Below the pieces are notes generated by a model. That model saw only the letters and a list, made by a program, of their open reading frames with translations, did no database searches and was not told the DNA's origin. From the NCBI GenBank assembly GCA_023653785.1, contig JAMKCH010019756.1:1-64000 (forward strand): a stretch of DNA of 64,000 nucleotides. Reading direction: 5' to 3'. Numbering within the stretch: position 1 is the first letter of the stretch; each line of letters starts with the position of its first letter. This stretch comes from Ophioderma brevispina (lineage: Eukaryota; Echinodermata; Ophiuroidea; Amphilepidida; Ophiodermatidae). This document shows positions 12,131 to 23,211 of the stretch, in pieces. Made by a program: the position numbers and the translations under genes.

Positions 12131-14265
12131 TTATTGAGCTGATTTTTCACCAATCATGGCATAATCATCATACCAACAACATATCCAATCCCCATGAATA
12201 CCCTTTAGGGGAAAAATTTTTATCCCAGATGGCCGAAAATAGCTGACATTGCATATAATTAGCTTATCTTGGCTTCTCAAGTAGATGTGTTTGATGTGTA
12301 TTTTAGTTCCTAAATCTAAATTCTCCATGTTTTCCTTTATGTTTTCAATTCAAATGGCCGCCATTACATGTAATTTGCTTTATTACTTCAGAACAAGGAA
12401 AATAGGGATAAAGAAAACAAATAGCAAATGATATCTAAATAAATGATATAAGCGAATAATAATATATAATTATCAATGAAATAAATGTAAATAATTGAAT
12501 AATTAAAAGATTAATAATAATAAGAGAAATTTTTTGTAAAAGGGATGGGGTACAAAGACGAAACCTGACTTTGTAATAGGAAGTCCTCTTGAGGTGCTTT
12601 CACACCCAAATTTATTCTCCCATTTTCTAGGATTCATCCTTTATATATTTATTTCACACTCCCCGGTTTCCATTTCGTGTTTAGGCCTAAAATTAATCAT
12701 GCGCTTATGTGAACATTATACTAAAACTGCATTATACTTAAACTTTAAACCATTCTTTCGAATGAGTATTATTTGGGAAAAAGCGTCGCACAGGTTTTTT
12801 TTGCAGTTTGGGGAAATTGCATTCTGCTTCAGAGTCAAATAATATAACTCCAAGTCATTCTTTCGGAATAGACTACAGATGAACTAAAATTACTACTATT
12901 TGGTAATTAGAACGCAATCCCTTTTCTAGGCTTATTGCTTTTAACACCTTAAGTGACCAAGGGGTTTTCACCCCGTTGGTGCCCACGGGGGGGGGGGGGG
13001 TTCCATGGGACCCCCCCACCCTAAGGCACCCAGCTTTTCCGATGGAATTTTTGCAGAAATTTGATACCACATGTGAAGGGTCATAAGGCAACCCCAAATC
13101 AGCAACAAAAAATGAAATTTAGTTATTTTGGCTCAAATTAGGGGCAAAAAATTGTTTTCAAAACACTGCGAAATTGGACAAAAGACGGAAATTCAATGAG
13201 GCATTGCGCTTCACAACATTTTGAAAACTTATTTATGTTGATATTCTATCTCTAGAAAGACCCAAATTACATATATTTAACCAAAACTATCAGTTTTTAG
13301 GGAATCCTTGTATTTTTTTATCGGTGTTTGCAAAAAATACACGTCATTTTCCCATAGAGCTTTGTACATAACGGTTTGGCAACATCCCCATGAGGACATT
13401 GTTTGTTTTCAGCAGAATAAAAAAATTTAAAAAAAAACAAAAAAAAAAAACATAAAGGGTTAATTTTTTTAATGTTTACTAATAATTGTTTACTTACATG
13501 TATGTGGTGAACTTATATCACAAAAAAAATTGCTTTGTTCTTTGGTTTCTTATTTTTATTTTTAAAATATTCTGAAATGACTTCGTTAGTGCCCAAGGGG
13601 GGTCCATGGGACCCCCAATATTAACTCATTAACTCTTGGCCGATTTTATTATTTTTGGTATGAAAAGAAGCGCATTTAAAAGTCGACATGACAAAAAATT
13701 CGGCGCAAAACCCCACGCGTAACGCGGCCAGCGCGAAACAAATTTTGGGGTCCTAGGACCCCCCCTCCCTGGTCACCCTCCTTATATGCGACAGTTTGAC
13801 CTAGCTTCTTTGCAGGAAACGGCAAGGAAAGTTATATGTCATGCTATGAAGATAATTACATGTAATACAGCAAATTGGCAGCCATTTTGTGTCGGCAATT
13901 GGATTTTTACGTTGGAAACATCAATGATTTAGATTTAACCAAAACTGAATTTCCTTGAACCTCAAAACATATTCAGAAACATGAGATATAGCTAATTATA
14001 TAAAAGGGCGGCCAGTTGGGATTTTTGGCGTGCAAGGAAGCCATCAGTGATTTAGATTTGTACATTAATTGGATACTTGACCCACAAAAGATATCAAAAA
14101 CACTTAAAACCATAAACATCTACTTTAAAGCTGAGAGTCAGTAATTTGGCGGCCCATGTGGATAAAAAAATTTTCCCCAAGGGGATTGTATGGGGAGTTG
14201 GATATGTTGTTGTATGATGCATTCTGCCTTATCTGGTGCAAAAAAATCAGCTCAATAACAATTTC
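12131..14265. mobile_element. Fold-back element F1 (inverted-repeat arms) with nested T2
   Basis: The left arm (about 12131-12390) is the reverse complement of the right arm (about 13845-14265). Outer parts pair 'ttgttattgagctgattttt' with 'aaaaaatcagctcaataaca', followed by the pairing of 'caacaacatatccaa' and 'aggggaaaaattttta'. Inner parts pair around 'caaatggccgcca' and 'ttacatgtaat'. The arms are imperfect, with indels. The loop holds AT-rich DNA and a T2 element at 12941-13786. No transposase frame. Confidence 0.75.
12941..13786. mobile_element. TTAA-flanked element, family T2 (copy 2, nested in F1)
   Basis: The left end TTAACACCTTAAGTGACCAA is at 12941. The body follows the other T2 copies: hairpin with G14 at 12987-13000, 'gcaaccccaaatcagcaa', 'ggggcaaaaa', 'cacgtcattttccca', 'gtgcccaaggggggtcca', 'ggcgcaaaa'. 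The right end is decayed to 'ggtcaccctccttata' near 13771-13786. An A-rich stretch at 13420-13450 is private to this copy. Confidence 0.75.
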
Positions 14266-14990
14266 TCCGGTCAAAACCCCCAGGGACCACACAGCAGCAT
14301 TCTTGGTATTATGACGGTTGGTTGCTATGCCCTAGGTATGTACTTGTAATGTAGAATTCTGTGCTGGTAGATCTATATCGAGGTAAGGTTGTTCAGCGTT
14401 TTACGTTATTCACAACATTGCTTATGGCAACAAACATACATTTTCCTTCTCTCTTGTTTACGAATATAGTATGACCATGATACACAAGCATGTTAGACCA
14501 ATTCCTGACTCTAGTTCATTTGGTGTTCTTGCCAATTATTTTGGTAAATTTTCCACTGAAAAAAAAAGGATTTGCAATATGATATTGACAATGTTAATGA
14601 TGGCTGTTTTTTTTTCTCTTTCAGAAAAAGAACTGGTTAATATTATTAACAATATTCAATTAAATCATGTGTTCTTGACCCTTTGCCTACATGGCTAATT
14701 AAAGAACAACATACTGTGATGATTTGAAACTACTTGGTACTCTAGGTTGGTAAACATGAGAAGAAAATAGTCTTTTCCTAGAGGCATCCAAATTCGCTAG
14801 CGAAGTGTTACGTGTAATCCGGTCGGTACTATGTCAACTGGATCACGCTTCTGAGTCCTGCACCACGATCGAAATGATCACTACACAAAATCTATGGCCT
14901 GCAATAACATTCCAAAAGGTGCGTGATCCAGCAACCAGGGAGTTATGTAACCACTTCGATGGCGAATTGGAAGGCTGAGCTTTCGACACT
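14266..14990. other. Unassigned sequence
   Basis: No recognised gene or repeat. The 75-codon frame at 14471-14698 has no motif. Confidence 0.45.
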
Positions 14991-15590
14991 CTAGCGAATG
15001 CCATCATTAGAGCAAACTAAACAGTCATAATGTTCAGTGATGTTGCACCTTATATGCACCAATGAACAAAGGGGAGAGAACAATAAGAGATGATCAAAGG
15101 ATACCCCAGTAATTAAGTTTAAGTAGTCTACCCCATTCAGGAGGAATTTCTGCTCCTTTGTCCCTATTGAAGTTGTTAGGGTAGACTTGATGTACAAAGC
15201 TTCCGTGAGTTTCCTTTCAGTCCAAGTAGTGTTCCTGTCGAGAATTGTAGTCTTGTCCCAGTCAATGTTATGTTGGTCGTTCCACACATGCTCGGCGATA
15301 GCCGATTTTTGTGTGTTGCCCGTCTGAGTCGCTTTCTGGTGTTCGTCGGTTCTGTTTTTCAAAGATCTGCCGGTTTCACCAATGTACACTTTGTCACATG
15401 ATCCACAAGGAATAGAATAGATAACTCCAGGTTGGAGTTCCTTGGGAACAGGGTCTTTAGGGTGTACTAGCTGTTGTCGTAGAGTGTTAGTAGTCTTAAA
15501 TACACCCGTAGACTCTTCTTCTGTAGAACTTTGCGAAAAGCCTCAGACGTATCCGATACGTAAGGTAATACCGGTAAGCGTTATTAGTAT
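14991..15590 (-). pseudogene. Penelope-like element, GIY-YIG endonuclease region (broken)
   Basis: Read on the minus strand, 15389-14991 gives a 132-residue open frame starting M-YIGETGRSLKNR-EH. It continues AEHVWN-QHNIDW, ILDR--TW--RKL-EALYIKS, the signature of the GIY-YIG endonuclease carried by Penelope-like retroelements. Upstream in the same frame (15390-15510) lies GVFKTTNTLRQQLVHPKD, then GVIYSIPCGSC, including the CxxC-type cysteines that precede YIGETGR in these elements. Further upstream (15530-15590) VLPYVSDTSEAFRKVL is in another frame, so at least one frameshift is present. Penelope-like elements use this endonuclease for target-primed insertion. The matching reverse transcriptase is not attached on this strand, so the copy is dead. 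Confidence 0.85.
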
Positions 15591-15699
15591 TATCATGTGG
15601 TAGAGACAGTAATCGGTCGTGTGGGCAAAGTGAAGTATTGTTCAGCTCAAAGCTTGTTGGATGTGAGCATTTTCACATTCCTTTTCCATCGGTGTTCGA

Positions 15700-15848
15700 C
15701 GGAACATTGTCAGCGCTTTGAAACAGAGATCGAAGTACGGAGGCGTTTGGCGACACTGATGGTGAGAGTCTTAGCCTTACTCTTGACACGACTGTCTATC
15801 GCAAAAGACGCCAACACCGACCACTACTTGAATTTTGACTCATGGTTA
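15700..15848 (+). pseudogene. Penelope-like element, end of reverse transcriptase domain (opposite strand)
   Basis: On the plus strand three frames together give an EIEVRR stretch, then DTDGESLSLTLDTTVYRK (about 15752-15804), then NTDHYLNFDS (about 15813-15843). This is the usual C-terminal reverse transcriptase block of Penelope-like elements (…DG-L---VYRKPTHTDRYL-Y-SHH). Two frameshifts break it. It points away from the endonuclease piece at 14991-15590, although in an intact element both lie on one strand with the transcriptase first. The copy has therefore been inverted, or two truncated copies abut. Confidence 0.65.
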
Positions 15849-15869
15849 TTATTCATACTTGGAGAATAA

Positions 15870-17414
15870 AAACATGTAAGTGTTTATCATTGGTACATAT
15901 TCTAATAATTTGCTAATCCTGGCATATAAACATGCAGGGCCTCTAAGTGCTATCGTTATAATTTGGGTTTCTACATTGATGTGTGTACACATTCAGATAT
16001 CGCTTCATCAACTTGATACCGATGTGCCAAGAGCTTGCTATACAGGGACGGAGGCGCCATGCGCCAGACTTGTGTTACTCTTGCAAAGGTCACCAAGAAC
16101 CGCTCTATTTTCACCACCTTCAAAATCCACTCAAAATACTTTATGCTCATTAATTGCTCTTGTCAAAGTGTGTGTGTATAACGGCCATTTAGTTTAAAGG
16201 TTGTGGTCAGACAGCCTTTGTTCAATGTTGATGCCGATTGAATGTTATTGTTACTTTGTAACACTTGACCATTGCCATGCTAATTAAATCAGGAAAAATC
16301 CAATACCGGACCTCTCACCCAAAATGGGATTTCGCCTATTTTCTGTGGAAATTCAAATTTTGCTCATAAAAAAACGTAACGTGAGCCACATAGTGGTACA
16401 TGTAGACCTGTATTTTTTGTGAACTTTCATATACACTCTGCAACCAAGGTTTTTTTCTAAACAACTTGTTAGAATTCCAAAAATCATTGGTGGTCATTTT
16501 TAGATGTGTTCTTGGTATGAATTCTAGGGGGGGGGGGTGCCAAATGTTTACACTGGTTTATACAGGGGGAAAAATATAGAAAGGGGGAAAGGTGTTTTAA
16601 AGTATAAGATCATGTTCAGATCAGCCTTTCAAGGATTACAGAAAGGTATAGTTGCCCTACCTGAGGGTTATATCATAAAGTTAAAGCAAAACGGGTTCAA
16701 AGTCACAGTGGGGGTAAAATTCATTGGTTTTTACTTATTTTAAAAAAAAAAGCCAAATTGTTCGTCTTACTGTAACAGAAGCCAAAATAATAAGGTTGGT
16801 TGTTCAATGCCGTTTTGATAATAATTAAGAGGGCAAATATGGTCGTGGTCAACAGGGTCTAGTGGGAAACACTATACCCCATATCTCTAAAAGTCTCACT
16901 TTGAAAGGTGAAACACATAATCGATATACATTTTATATTTTAGTAATGACGCAACTGATACGTTTAAAACGCAGTTTCAAACAAAATCGGTCCATTTCTT
17001 AAATAATGCACCTTTAACTTTTCTGAGCCATGACCAATAATACAATTGTCTAAATTTTTAAAACAATTTAAACACCTTTATTGTTTACCCCTGTTCAAAT
17101 TTCCCCCCTTAAAACACCCAGAACAATTTTTTAAGATGACACCCATGATTTTAAGATTCTCCATGCAAATTCTGTATTGGAAAAACATTGGTGTCAAATT
17201 GTATATGAAAAAAAATACTCAAAAATTCATTACATATCGCCCATGTACTATAGTATTCTTATTTGATATCAATAGCGGGATGACCATAGCTAACAGTAAC
17301 CATCGATTTCACCATTAAACCACGGATCATGCAAGAATCTATAGCTCCACGTAAAACTGAACTTTTAAACTTGAAGAATAGGGTTAAAGTGTTGTGTCGC
17401 AACCATATCGATTC
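15870..17414. other. Unassigned sequence
   Basis: No gene recognised. A short G-run (G9 at about 16529-16537) and AT-rich DNA are present. Frames of 68-105 codons lack known motifs. Confidence 0.45.
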
Positions 17415-17645
17415 TCACATTTTCAAATAAGTATCTAATGAATCAAACATCCCGTCGCCTTTCATGTGCATCGCTAGCATTTCTTCAAGGCGAAGTTTTC
17501 TTTTTAGTTTGCTAAAGTCCCTAGTCCCTGTACTCGATGTACTATAGCGCCCTCTCTCGAAGCCTTTAAAAAAATGTTCTTTATTTTTCTGTGATAAATC
17601 TTCGGTAACTCTCCTGGGTTCTGATTGTACAATCAGGTTGAACAA
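17415..17645 (-). CDS. Unrecognised 76-residue frame, possible terminal exon
   Basis: The minus-strand frame ends at a stop at 17415 and has a composition unlike the chance frames around it: hydrophilic, rich in K, R, D and E, with a stretch KLKRKLRLEEMLAMHMKGD followed by a short acidic tail. A splice-acceptor-like 'caatcag' precedes 'aacccagg' inside the start of the frame, so the true exon could begin near 17625 rather than at the ATG. No family is recognised and no neighbouring exon was found. It may equally be chance. Confidence 0.2.
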   Translation of the reverse strand: MFNLIVQSEPRRVTEDLSQKNKEHFFKGFERGRYSTSSTGTRDFSKLKRKLRLEEMLAMHMKGDGMFDSLDTYLKM

Positions 17646-18311
17646 TCAGATTGCACAATCTCTCAAAATTCGCAACGGCTTTGAAATGCGAGATCAAAAT
17701 CACTCAAACCTGCAATTTAAAGAAGTGAGGGTTCGCTTATCAAAGCTTATGTTCAGTTTCACGTAAAGTACCATTAATTGTATATTGCAATTATTTTTAC
17801 AGATTTGCTGAGAAATGTTATCCAAAAAGTAAACAAAATATCAAACATATTATGTCGGCAATTTGTAGTATTATTTATTGACCAATCTTTAGAATGGACT
17901 AGTCAATTTGGCAATCACAGAAATAGACATAATGGAACCACACCAGATTTTTAACTTCAATTGCATTTAACCTCTTGCTGTGTTATTGGACAGATGTGAA
18001 TCGTTGCCAAAATTGCACAACAAGCGCTGTTTATGCAAACAATATACGTGATTGCCACACAGATCAATATTGGCTCCAAATAAATGCTACATTGCAATTT
18101 GGAGGTACGTAAACTATGCTTACTTCGGGCATCAATTAACGTTTTACCTTTCAGCTGAAAGCACGCAGATTCCGACATTGGTAAGGTAATTGATGCCTAC
18201 AGTACAGGTGGCGCAAGTAAGGCTTGTTTGAGGCTATGTTAACTTTGTACCATTTGGGGTAAAATGGCGTGTGATAGCGTGCAATAAAACATAAACTCCA
18301 TTATAATTGAT
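17646..18311. other. Unassigned sequence
   Basis: AT-rich; no gene or repeat recognised. Confidence 0.45.
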
Positions 18312-18319
18312 AATGCTAG

Positions 18320-18694
18320 CATGGCCGTAGCCAGGGGGGTGCGGGGGGTGCGACAAAGGTCCGTTTTATGATGTTGAAGGTCCGCTTTGCCATGTTTAAG
18401 GTCCGTGTATTACATTAAAAGTTTGTCTTAAGGGTTGTTGTGCATTGTATATGAATGACTAAGCAGCTGTTAACCATCGCATTACGATTGCCGTTGTTAC
18501 TATACTGTTGTTTTCTCAACGCTGCGACGATATTTATTTCTTCAGAATTTGGAGACGACGGTGAAAAATTTTGGGTCAACCGGCGAGCGCAGCGAGCCGA
18601 AAAAATTTTTTTGGTACGCAAAAGGTCCGCTTCTAAAAAAAAAAAAAAAAAAAACCCCCCCCCCCCCCCGCATAAATTCCTGGCTACGGGCCTG
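18320..18694. mobile_element. hAT-like miniature element with 8-bp target duplication
   Basis: The ends are inverted: CATGGCCGTAGCCAGG at the left and, on the minus strand, CAGGCCCGTAGCCAGG at the right. The flanks carry the same 8-mer AATGCTAG at 18312-18319 and 18695-18702, the target-duplication length of hAT transposons. The 375-bp interior has G-tracts, 'gcgagcgcagcgagc' and an A20/C15 run (about 18638-18669). It has no transposase. The 87-codon plus-strand frame across it is an artefact of the repeat. Confidence 0.8.
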
Positions 18695-18702
18695 AATGCT
18701 AG

Positions 18703-19068
18703 GGAGAGTCATGCATAACAAACATATTGTTACTGTAATTTTCCGGGGTTGATTTTATTGCCTAGTCCATTTGCACAACACCAGGGAGGGGTTCATACCT
18801 TCAGCTATATGTAACGCAACTACCTAATGCTAATGAGGGGAGGGGGATTGGCGCGAAAAGGATTGTTATTTAAGTAGAAGCTAGCCTGTTTTTAAGACAA
18901 AAGTGGCATCAAGAATAACAACACCTTGCTTGTATTCATTCCATTATATATTTTAATTCAAATTACGGAGTCGTTATCATATCATAAATGCTGACTTTGT
19001 TTGGATTTAATTCATTAGTATTTTTTAATCAAATTTGAATAGTCATCATAAACACATATCCTCGGCCG
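18703..19068. other. Unassigned sequence
   Basis: AT-rich spacer; nothing recognised. Confidence 0.45.
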
Positions 19069-19540
19069 CGTCACATAGTGACGTATTCGACATTCCGGCC
19101 CTTTTGGAGAAATTTGAAATTTCAAACCTCAAAGTGGCTTAATTAGTAATTATTATAAATTAGTAATTAATCTAATTATGACATATTTGCAAAACCTTAA
19201 ATTGTCCGCGTCACATAACGACGTATTTGTCGGAAGTTTATTCTGCGCAAGCCCATATCACCGTGTCTATATTTTGAAGTATCCGCCGTTTCACATAGTG
19301 TGACGTATCTATTTTTCAGTGAAAGGTAGAGTTGTTATTTTGTCGTTTTCACTAATATAAGTGGCGTATTTGCGCAAACGCCTCATAACGACGTATTTTC
19401 GAGACGTATTTGTTGTTTACACGTTGAAATTGCTATTTTTTTACATAGTGACGTATTTTATTAATCATTTTTTGTCGCAAATTGAAATGTCAATAGCCGT
19501 TTTTCCTCGAAATGCGTAGTTTGCAAATACGTCAGTATGA
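19069..19540. repeat. Cluster of CATARTGACGTATT motifs
   Basis: The motif occurs at 19071 (tcacatagtgacgtatt), 19211 (tcacataacgacgtatt), 19291 (tcacatagtgtgacgtat), 19383 (tcataacgacgtatt), 19442 (tacatagtgacgtatt), and inverted at 19525 (aaatacgtcagtatg). Spacing is irregular (about 60-140 bp) and the DNA between is AT-rich and not repeated. The core TGACG is a bZIP-type half-site, but function is unknown. A sister motif with GGATGTT in place of TATT occurs at 35.6-37.0 and 43.2-43.4 kb. Confidence 0.65.
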
Positions 19541-20698
19541 TATTTAGATACTTGTCCCAAGTTAATATTATGGGTGTCTGAATATGTCTTCTTTAATATT
19601 ATACTAAGGGTAGGGAAAGCATCCACATTTTACACTTGTTTTAAGGAAGCTCTTCACAATTGTAGGGAGTGCAGCAACCTGAGTGGGGACGATCCATACT
19701 CCCGCTCCCACCACTTACGTATTTTACTTATAAAAGAATGATTAGAAGATACTAACGAGGTGATAAATTACTTATAACCAGCAGGCTACGCTTAACTCAT
19801 ACCTGCTACAGAGACAAGCATTAATGCCCCATGTAAACGTCGGTGGATATAACAGATACGGAAGGGCGTGGGTCCTTTTTAAACTATATAGAGCCGATAT
19901 CTAAAGGATAAATTACGTAGACTTACACCTATGGAGAGTTGACCAACATGTACATTTTCTAATATTGTACATACCATCGATGGGTATTATCTATTAAAAC
20001 AAAGCATTTGTATTAACATTGTATTTAATGCCATGATAAAGACAATAATTTTCACCTTAGGAAATATTTTCGCCTAGGAGATAAGTTGATATATTTTCGC
20101 AAGCTACATCCATTCTTATCCATCAATGTTTATTAGCTTCGTGCACAGCGTGTGCACTACACCTCATTTACGTGTCGTCTTGGCACACAGCGCCCGCCAT
20201 TGTTGAATCACGGTCAGAAAGTAATTTGAGCCACCGCGACCTTGGCAAATCTTCACAGCGCTAGGGAGTTATCAACAGCATCATAATCGGCTGAACGTAC
20301 ACACAGTGTCAGATAGCATTGATTCGGATTTTTTGTACATTGCGGTACACTGGAGATTGCGCAAAATACTTGGCCTATCGTAACGATTTACGCACCAAAA
20401 TATTCCTAACTAAATTGTATAGGTGACTAGTTTATAATATAGGTTTATTTTTGAAAAAAAAGACAAAACAAAAAAACGTGAAAAATACGATACATACAAG
20501 CATTTTTCTTAACTTATCAGCTGGCTCAATTCTCGATTGCTGTCAAGTCATGCCACACGCCAGGCACTCAAAAACTAGTGAGCTAAGGGTCTTTTTTGTG
20601 AGGAACCCGTTTCTAACATTAGATCGACCACCTGATTCGTCGATTTCGCGATGTCCAAGGTACCGCGAAACCGGGTTTTTTTTCAGTCAGGGAGTATT
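19541..20698. other. Unassigned sequence
   Basis: No gene or repeat recognised. The 83-codon frame at 20451-20702 is unremarkable. Confidence 0.45.
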
Positions 20699-20902
20699 TT
20701 AAAACCTGTATGACATTTTGCAAACCCTATAATCCTGTCGAGATTCAGCATTGACAGTCATATTGTACCTAATCTTTTCAACCTTATCAACAAAGAAAGT
20801 CAAGAAATCATTGACAAGACCAGCGTCAGAGTTAGCTCTGGGTAAGCCCTTGGAGATCAATTCAAAAGATCTTTTAGTGTTGTGAAAGTGTTTCAAAATC
20901 AT
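20699..20902 (-). pseudogene. LINE fragment, linker upstream of reverse transcriptase (minus strand)
   Basis: The 67-residue minus-strand frame contains LVNDFLTFFVDKVEKIR. The plus-strand LINE at 26491-26538 reads LANDLLTFFVENVERI. This -FFxxKxxxIR- segment is typical of the stretch between endonuclease and reverse transcriptase in CR1/L2-type LINEs. Only this piece survives. Confidence 0.6.
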
Positions 20903-21419
20903 GTGGGTGGTTGATTAAATTAACGCCAGGTGGAGTACATTTATATATGACAACTGAATCGTTCTCAGCAAGACGGGTTTCATTTATAAAACATGATATA
21001 AAATATGACGTGATTTTGATAGATATGGAACGCACATTCCAAGTGTGGACCTTCGGATTATTAAAGGTTTGGATTTGGGAACCGGAATTAAGTTACTGAC
21101 ATTGTTAAAGTGTGATCTAAGGTGAAGACAATTGTCGGCGTTTGCTCATAGTTGAATAACGAGAACTTAAATGGTTGATGTTGGGATAGCAATTACGTAT
21201 GACAAGGTAGTAGTACGCACTGCATTAGAGATGCCCCGGAGATGAGATTGGTAATTAAATGAGGAATTTTGCGGGGTTTTTCCACAGTCCTGGCGTAGTG
21301 GTTACACTCTCTGTTTTAGAGAGTAGGTCAATATGTTAAGTGGCAAAATTTGCGCACAAATTTGAAAACTGAAGAAATAATAAAGAAATAATACAGTTAT
21401 TTACTTATATAACATGTGA
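20903..21419. other. Unassigned sequence
   Basis: Nothing firm. A 'tggcgtagtgg' at about 21293-21303 resembles a Pol III A box, but no B box follows. Confidence 0.4.
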
Positions 21420-21738
21420 TTGAAAGGAACATGGTCATATCGTTAATAGTCTTCTCCCGAATCCCAGATTTTACCGGAAGTGGTCCAAATTTTGGAATCT
21501 CAAGAAGACTACTATTTATGTCATTTATCCTGTGAAATCTTAAGACTAAATGATGTTTCGTTTGAAAGTTATGGGCAAAATCGTGCCGATTTTTTCGACC
21601 AATATCAATTTTACACAGTAGTCCCCACATAAAACGGATTGAAATATCAGAGAGAAACCTTGCAGATGGGTTTTGGGGTGGAGGCAATTCTATCAAAATG
21701 AAAACTCTACATACTTATATCGGGCCATTCTCTTTCAA
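21420..21738 (+). mobile_element. TTAA-type miniature element, family T3 (copy 2, decayed ends)
   Basis: Shares with 37143-37451, in order: 'ttttaccggaagtggtc', 'aattttgg', 'agaagac.actatt', 'gaccaatat', 'aattttacacagta', 'aaaacggattgaaatatc', 'gcagatggg.ttttgg', 'gatgaaaact' (here 'aatgaaaact') and 'atcgggccat'. The termini are 'ttgaaaggaacatggtc' and, inverted, 'tttgaaagagaatggcccgat', so the TTAA edges have mutated. Confidence 0.75.
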
Positions 21739-22900
21739 ATAAATAAAATATATAAAAGAAAATCTATTGCAAATTGGGCTTCAAGCAGTGGAAAGCACTC
21801 GAGAAATGCGACAACGGGGTCGCGACGAGAACGCTGTTGCTTTAGGTGTGGAAAACAGGCGAAGCATCTAATTCTAAGCAATTCTGCATTGTTCAATTAC
21901 TTTTACATCACCAATTTCGTGTCATGGTGGACAGCTAAGGTGACAAAAATAAACATCGACCTTTCAATTAAGTTAACTGAAGGTTGCACCCCTTTCCTAT
22001 GTCAATTCCAGCAAAATAAAAAGCCTCTGTTGGTTCAAAATTTATGTCTTTAATGTGGGTTTGTGGAAAACACTGTAAAGTTCGCGAGTTCTATAACTGC
22101 ATTTCATAATCTTTGCAGACCTGCATTTCAAATCGAAACTTTTTTTTGTTTACCAGGTGGGTGTAGAATCGCTTTCTGATCAAATTCTCTCAATTTACAT
22201 ATAAATGAAAGGAGTTTCAAATCCCTGTCAACATCCATATATTTTTCCTATCGTGAGGGTATTGTTACTGACACTTTGAAACTGCTCTCTCAACATATTA
22301 CTAACAAAAGTAGAAAACTTACCGATTTATGAGTCCTTTGCGGGAATACTAAAGTGCCCGGTCAAAAAAAGAAACAATATAATATAGTTATTATATATTT
22401 GTTCACCAAGACAGCTTAAGGTCAGAGGAAATAATGGAAATAGCATGGGAAATGTATATAGCTATAATAAAATTTGTATGTTTCATTTGAAAGGGTTTGG
22501 GGATTAGTTTCGTGTAAATAAGTTCCACGGGAAAGGTCATGCAATATACTCAGCCTTATACGTCTCCTTCTTCGTCTCCTTGTAAACCGTCGGTTAAAGA
22601 ACCAATTTGGCATTTGTTTTATCCAGAATTTAGACTCGTATTTTTTTCTATTATTCTTCTTCAAATTACGAAATATAATATTTTGGAAATTATCGAGAAG
22701 TATTGAGAATCTACTTCCAACTTGTTTTAAAATCAAACATTAATTTGGCAAATGTTCTTGGAATCCATCTAGTGCAAGGCTGTTGGTCAAGTGTTTATCT
22801 ATCAGGTGATGCAAATCTATAAAAAATCCGATTGTGCATGTGTATCAAAAAGTATATCATCCGAACATATCCTACAAGTGCCTAGACTGTGAAAGCAACC
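21739..22900. other. Unassigned sequence
   Basis: No gene recognised. The 126-codon plus-strand frame 21673-22053 starts inside the T3 element. Its CFRCGKQAKH stretch recalls a zinc knuckle but lacks the final cysteine. Confidence 0.4.
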
Positions 22901-22902
22901 TA

Positions 22903-23209
22903 CCGTGCTGTTCCTAAGAAACGCCCCTGCTATAATAAACGCCCCCCCTCCATTTTGGATAAAACAATTCAAGAAAATGAGTTAAGCATACCTAAATTAC
23001 ATGCTTTAATGGCCAAGACTGTCATAATCCGTATCATTAATGGCTGTTGTGCACAGTTAATAGTTTAATTGTATGGAACTTTGACCTCGGGAGGGTCCGT
23101 AAAGAAAACAGCGTCCCTGCTAGTTTCGCGTGATATTGGTACCATCAGCGAAAATACGAGTTGTCTGTAACAATGCACAGCCCCCAGGCGTTTCTTAGGA
23201 ACAATACGG
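22903..23209. mobile_element. TA-flanked miniature inverted-repeat element
   Basis: Left end CCGTGCTGTTCCTAAGAAAC; right end, inverted, CCGTATTGTTCCTAAGAAAC, then 'gcc' in both. Both are bordered by TA (22901-22902 and 23210-23211). A TA duplication with short inverted ends fits non-autonomous Tc1/mariner-type elements. 307 bp, no coding capacity. Confidence 0.75.
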
Positions 23210-23211
23210 TA

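Noticed and set aside
16190..17017. Another TTAA element (TTAAAGG at 16192, CCTTTAA at 17011)
   Set aside because: Beyond the 7-bp TTAAAGG the two ends do not match in inverted orientation.
19069..19540. CRISPR array
   Set aside because: Spacing is irregular, repeats are short and degenerate, one copy is inverted, and the window is eukaryotic.
21290..21340. SINE or tRNA head ('tggcgtagtgg')
   Set aside because: No B box or SINE body follows.
21673..22053. Retroelement zinc knuckle (CFRCGKQAKH)
   Set aside because: The last cysteine of the CCHC pattern is missing, the frame starts inside a T3 element, and no gag, protease or integrase blocks are nearby.
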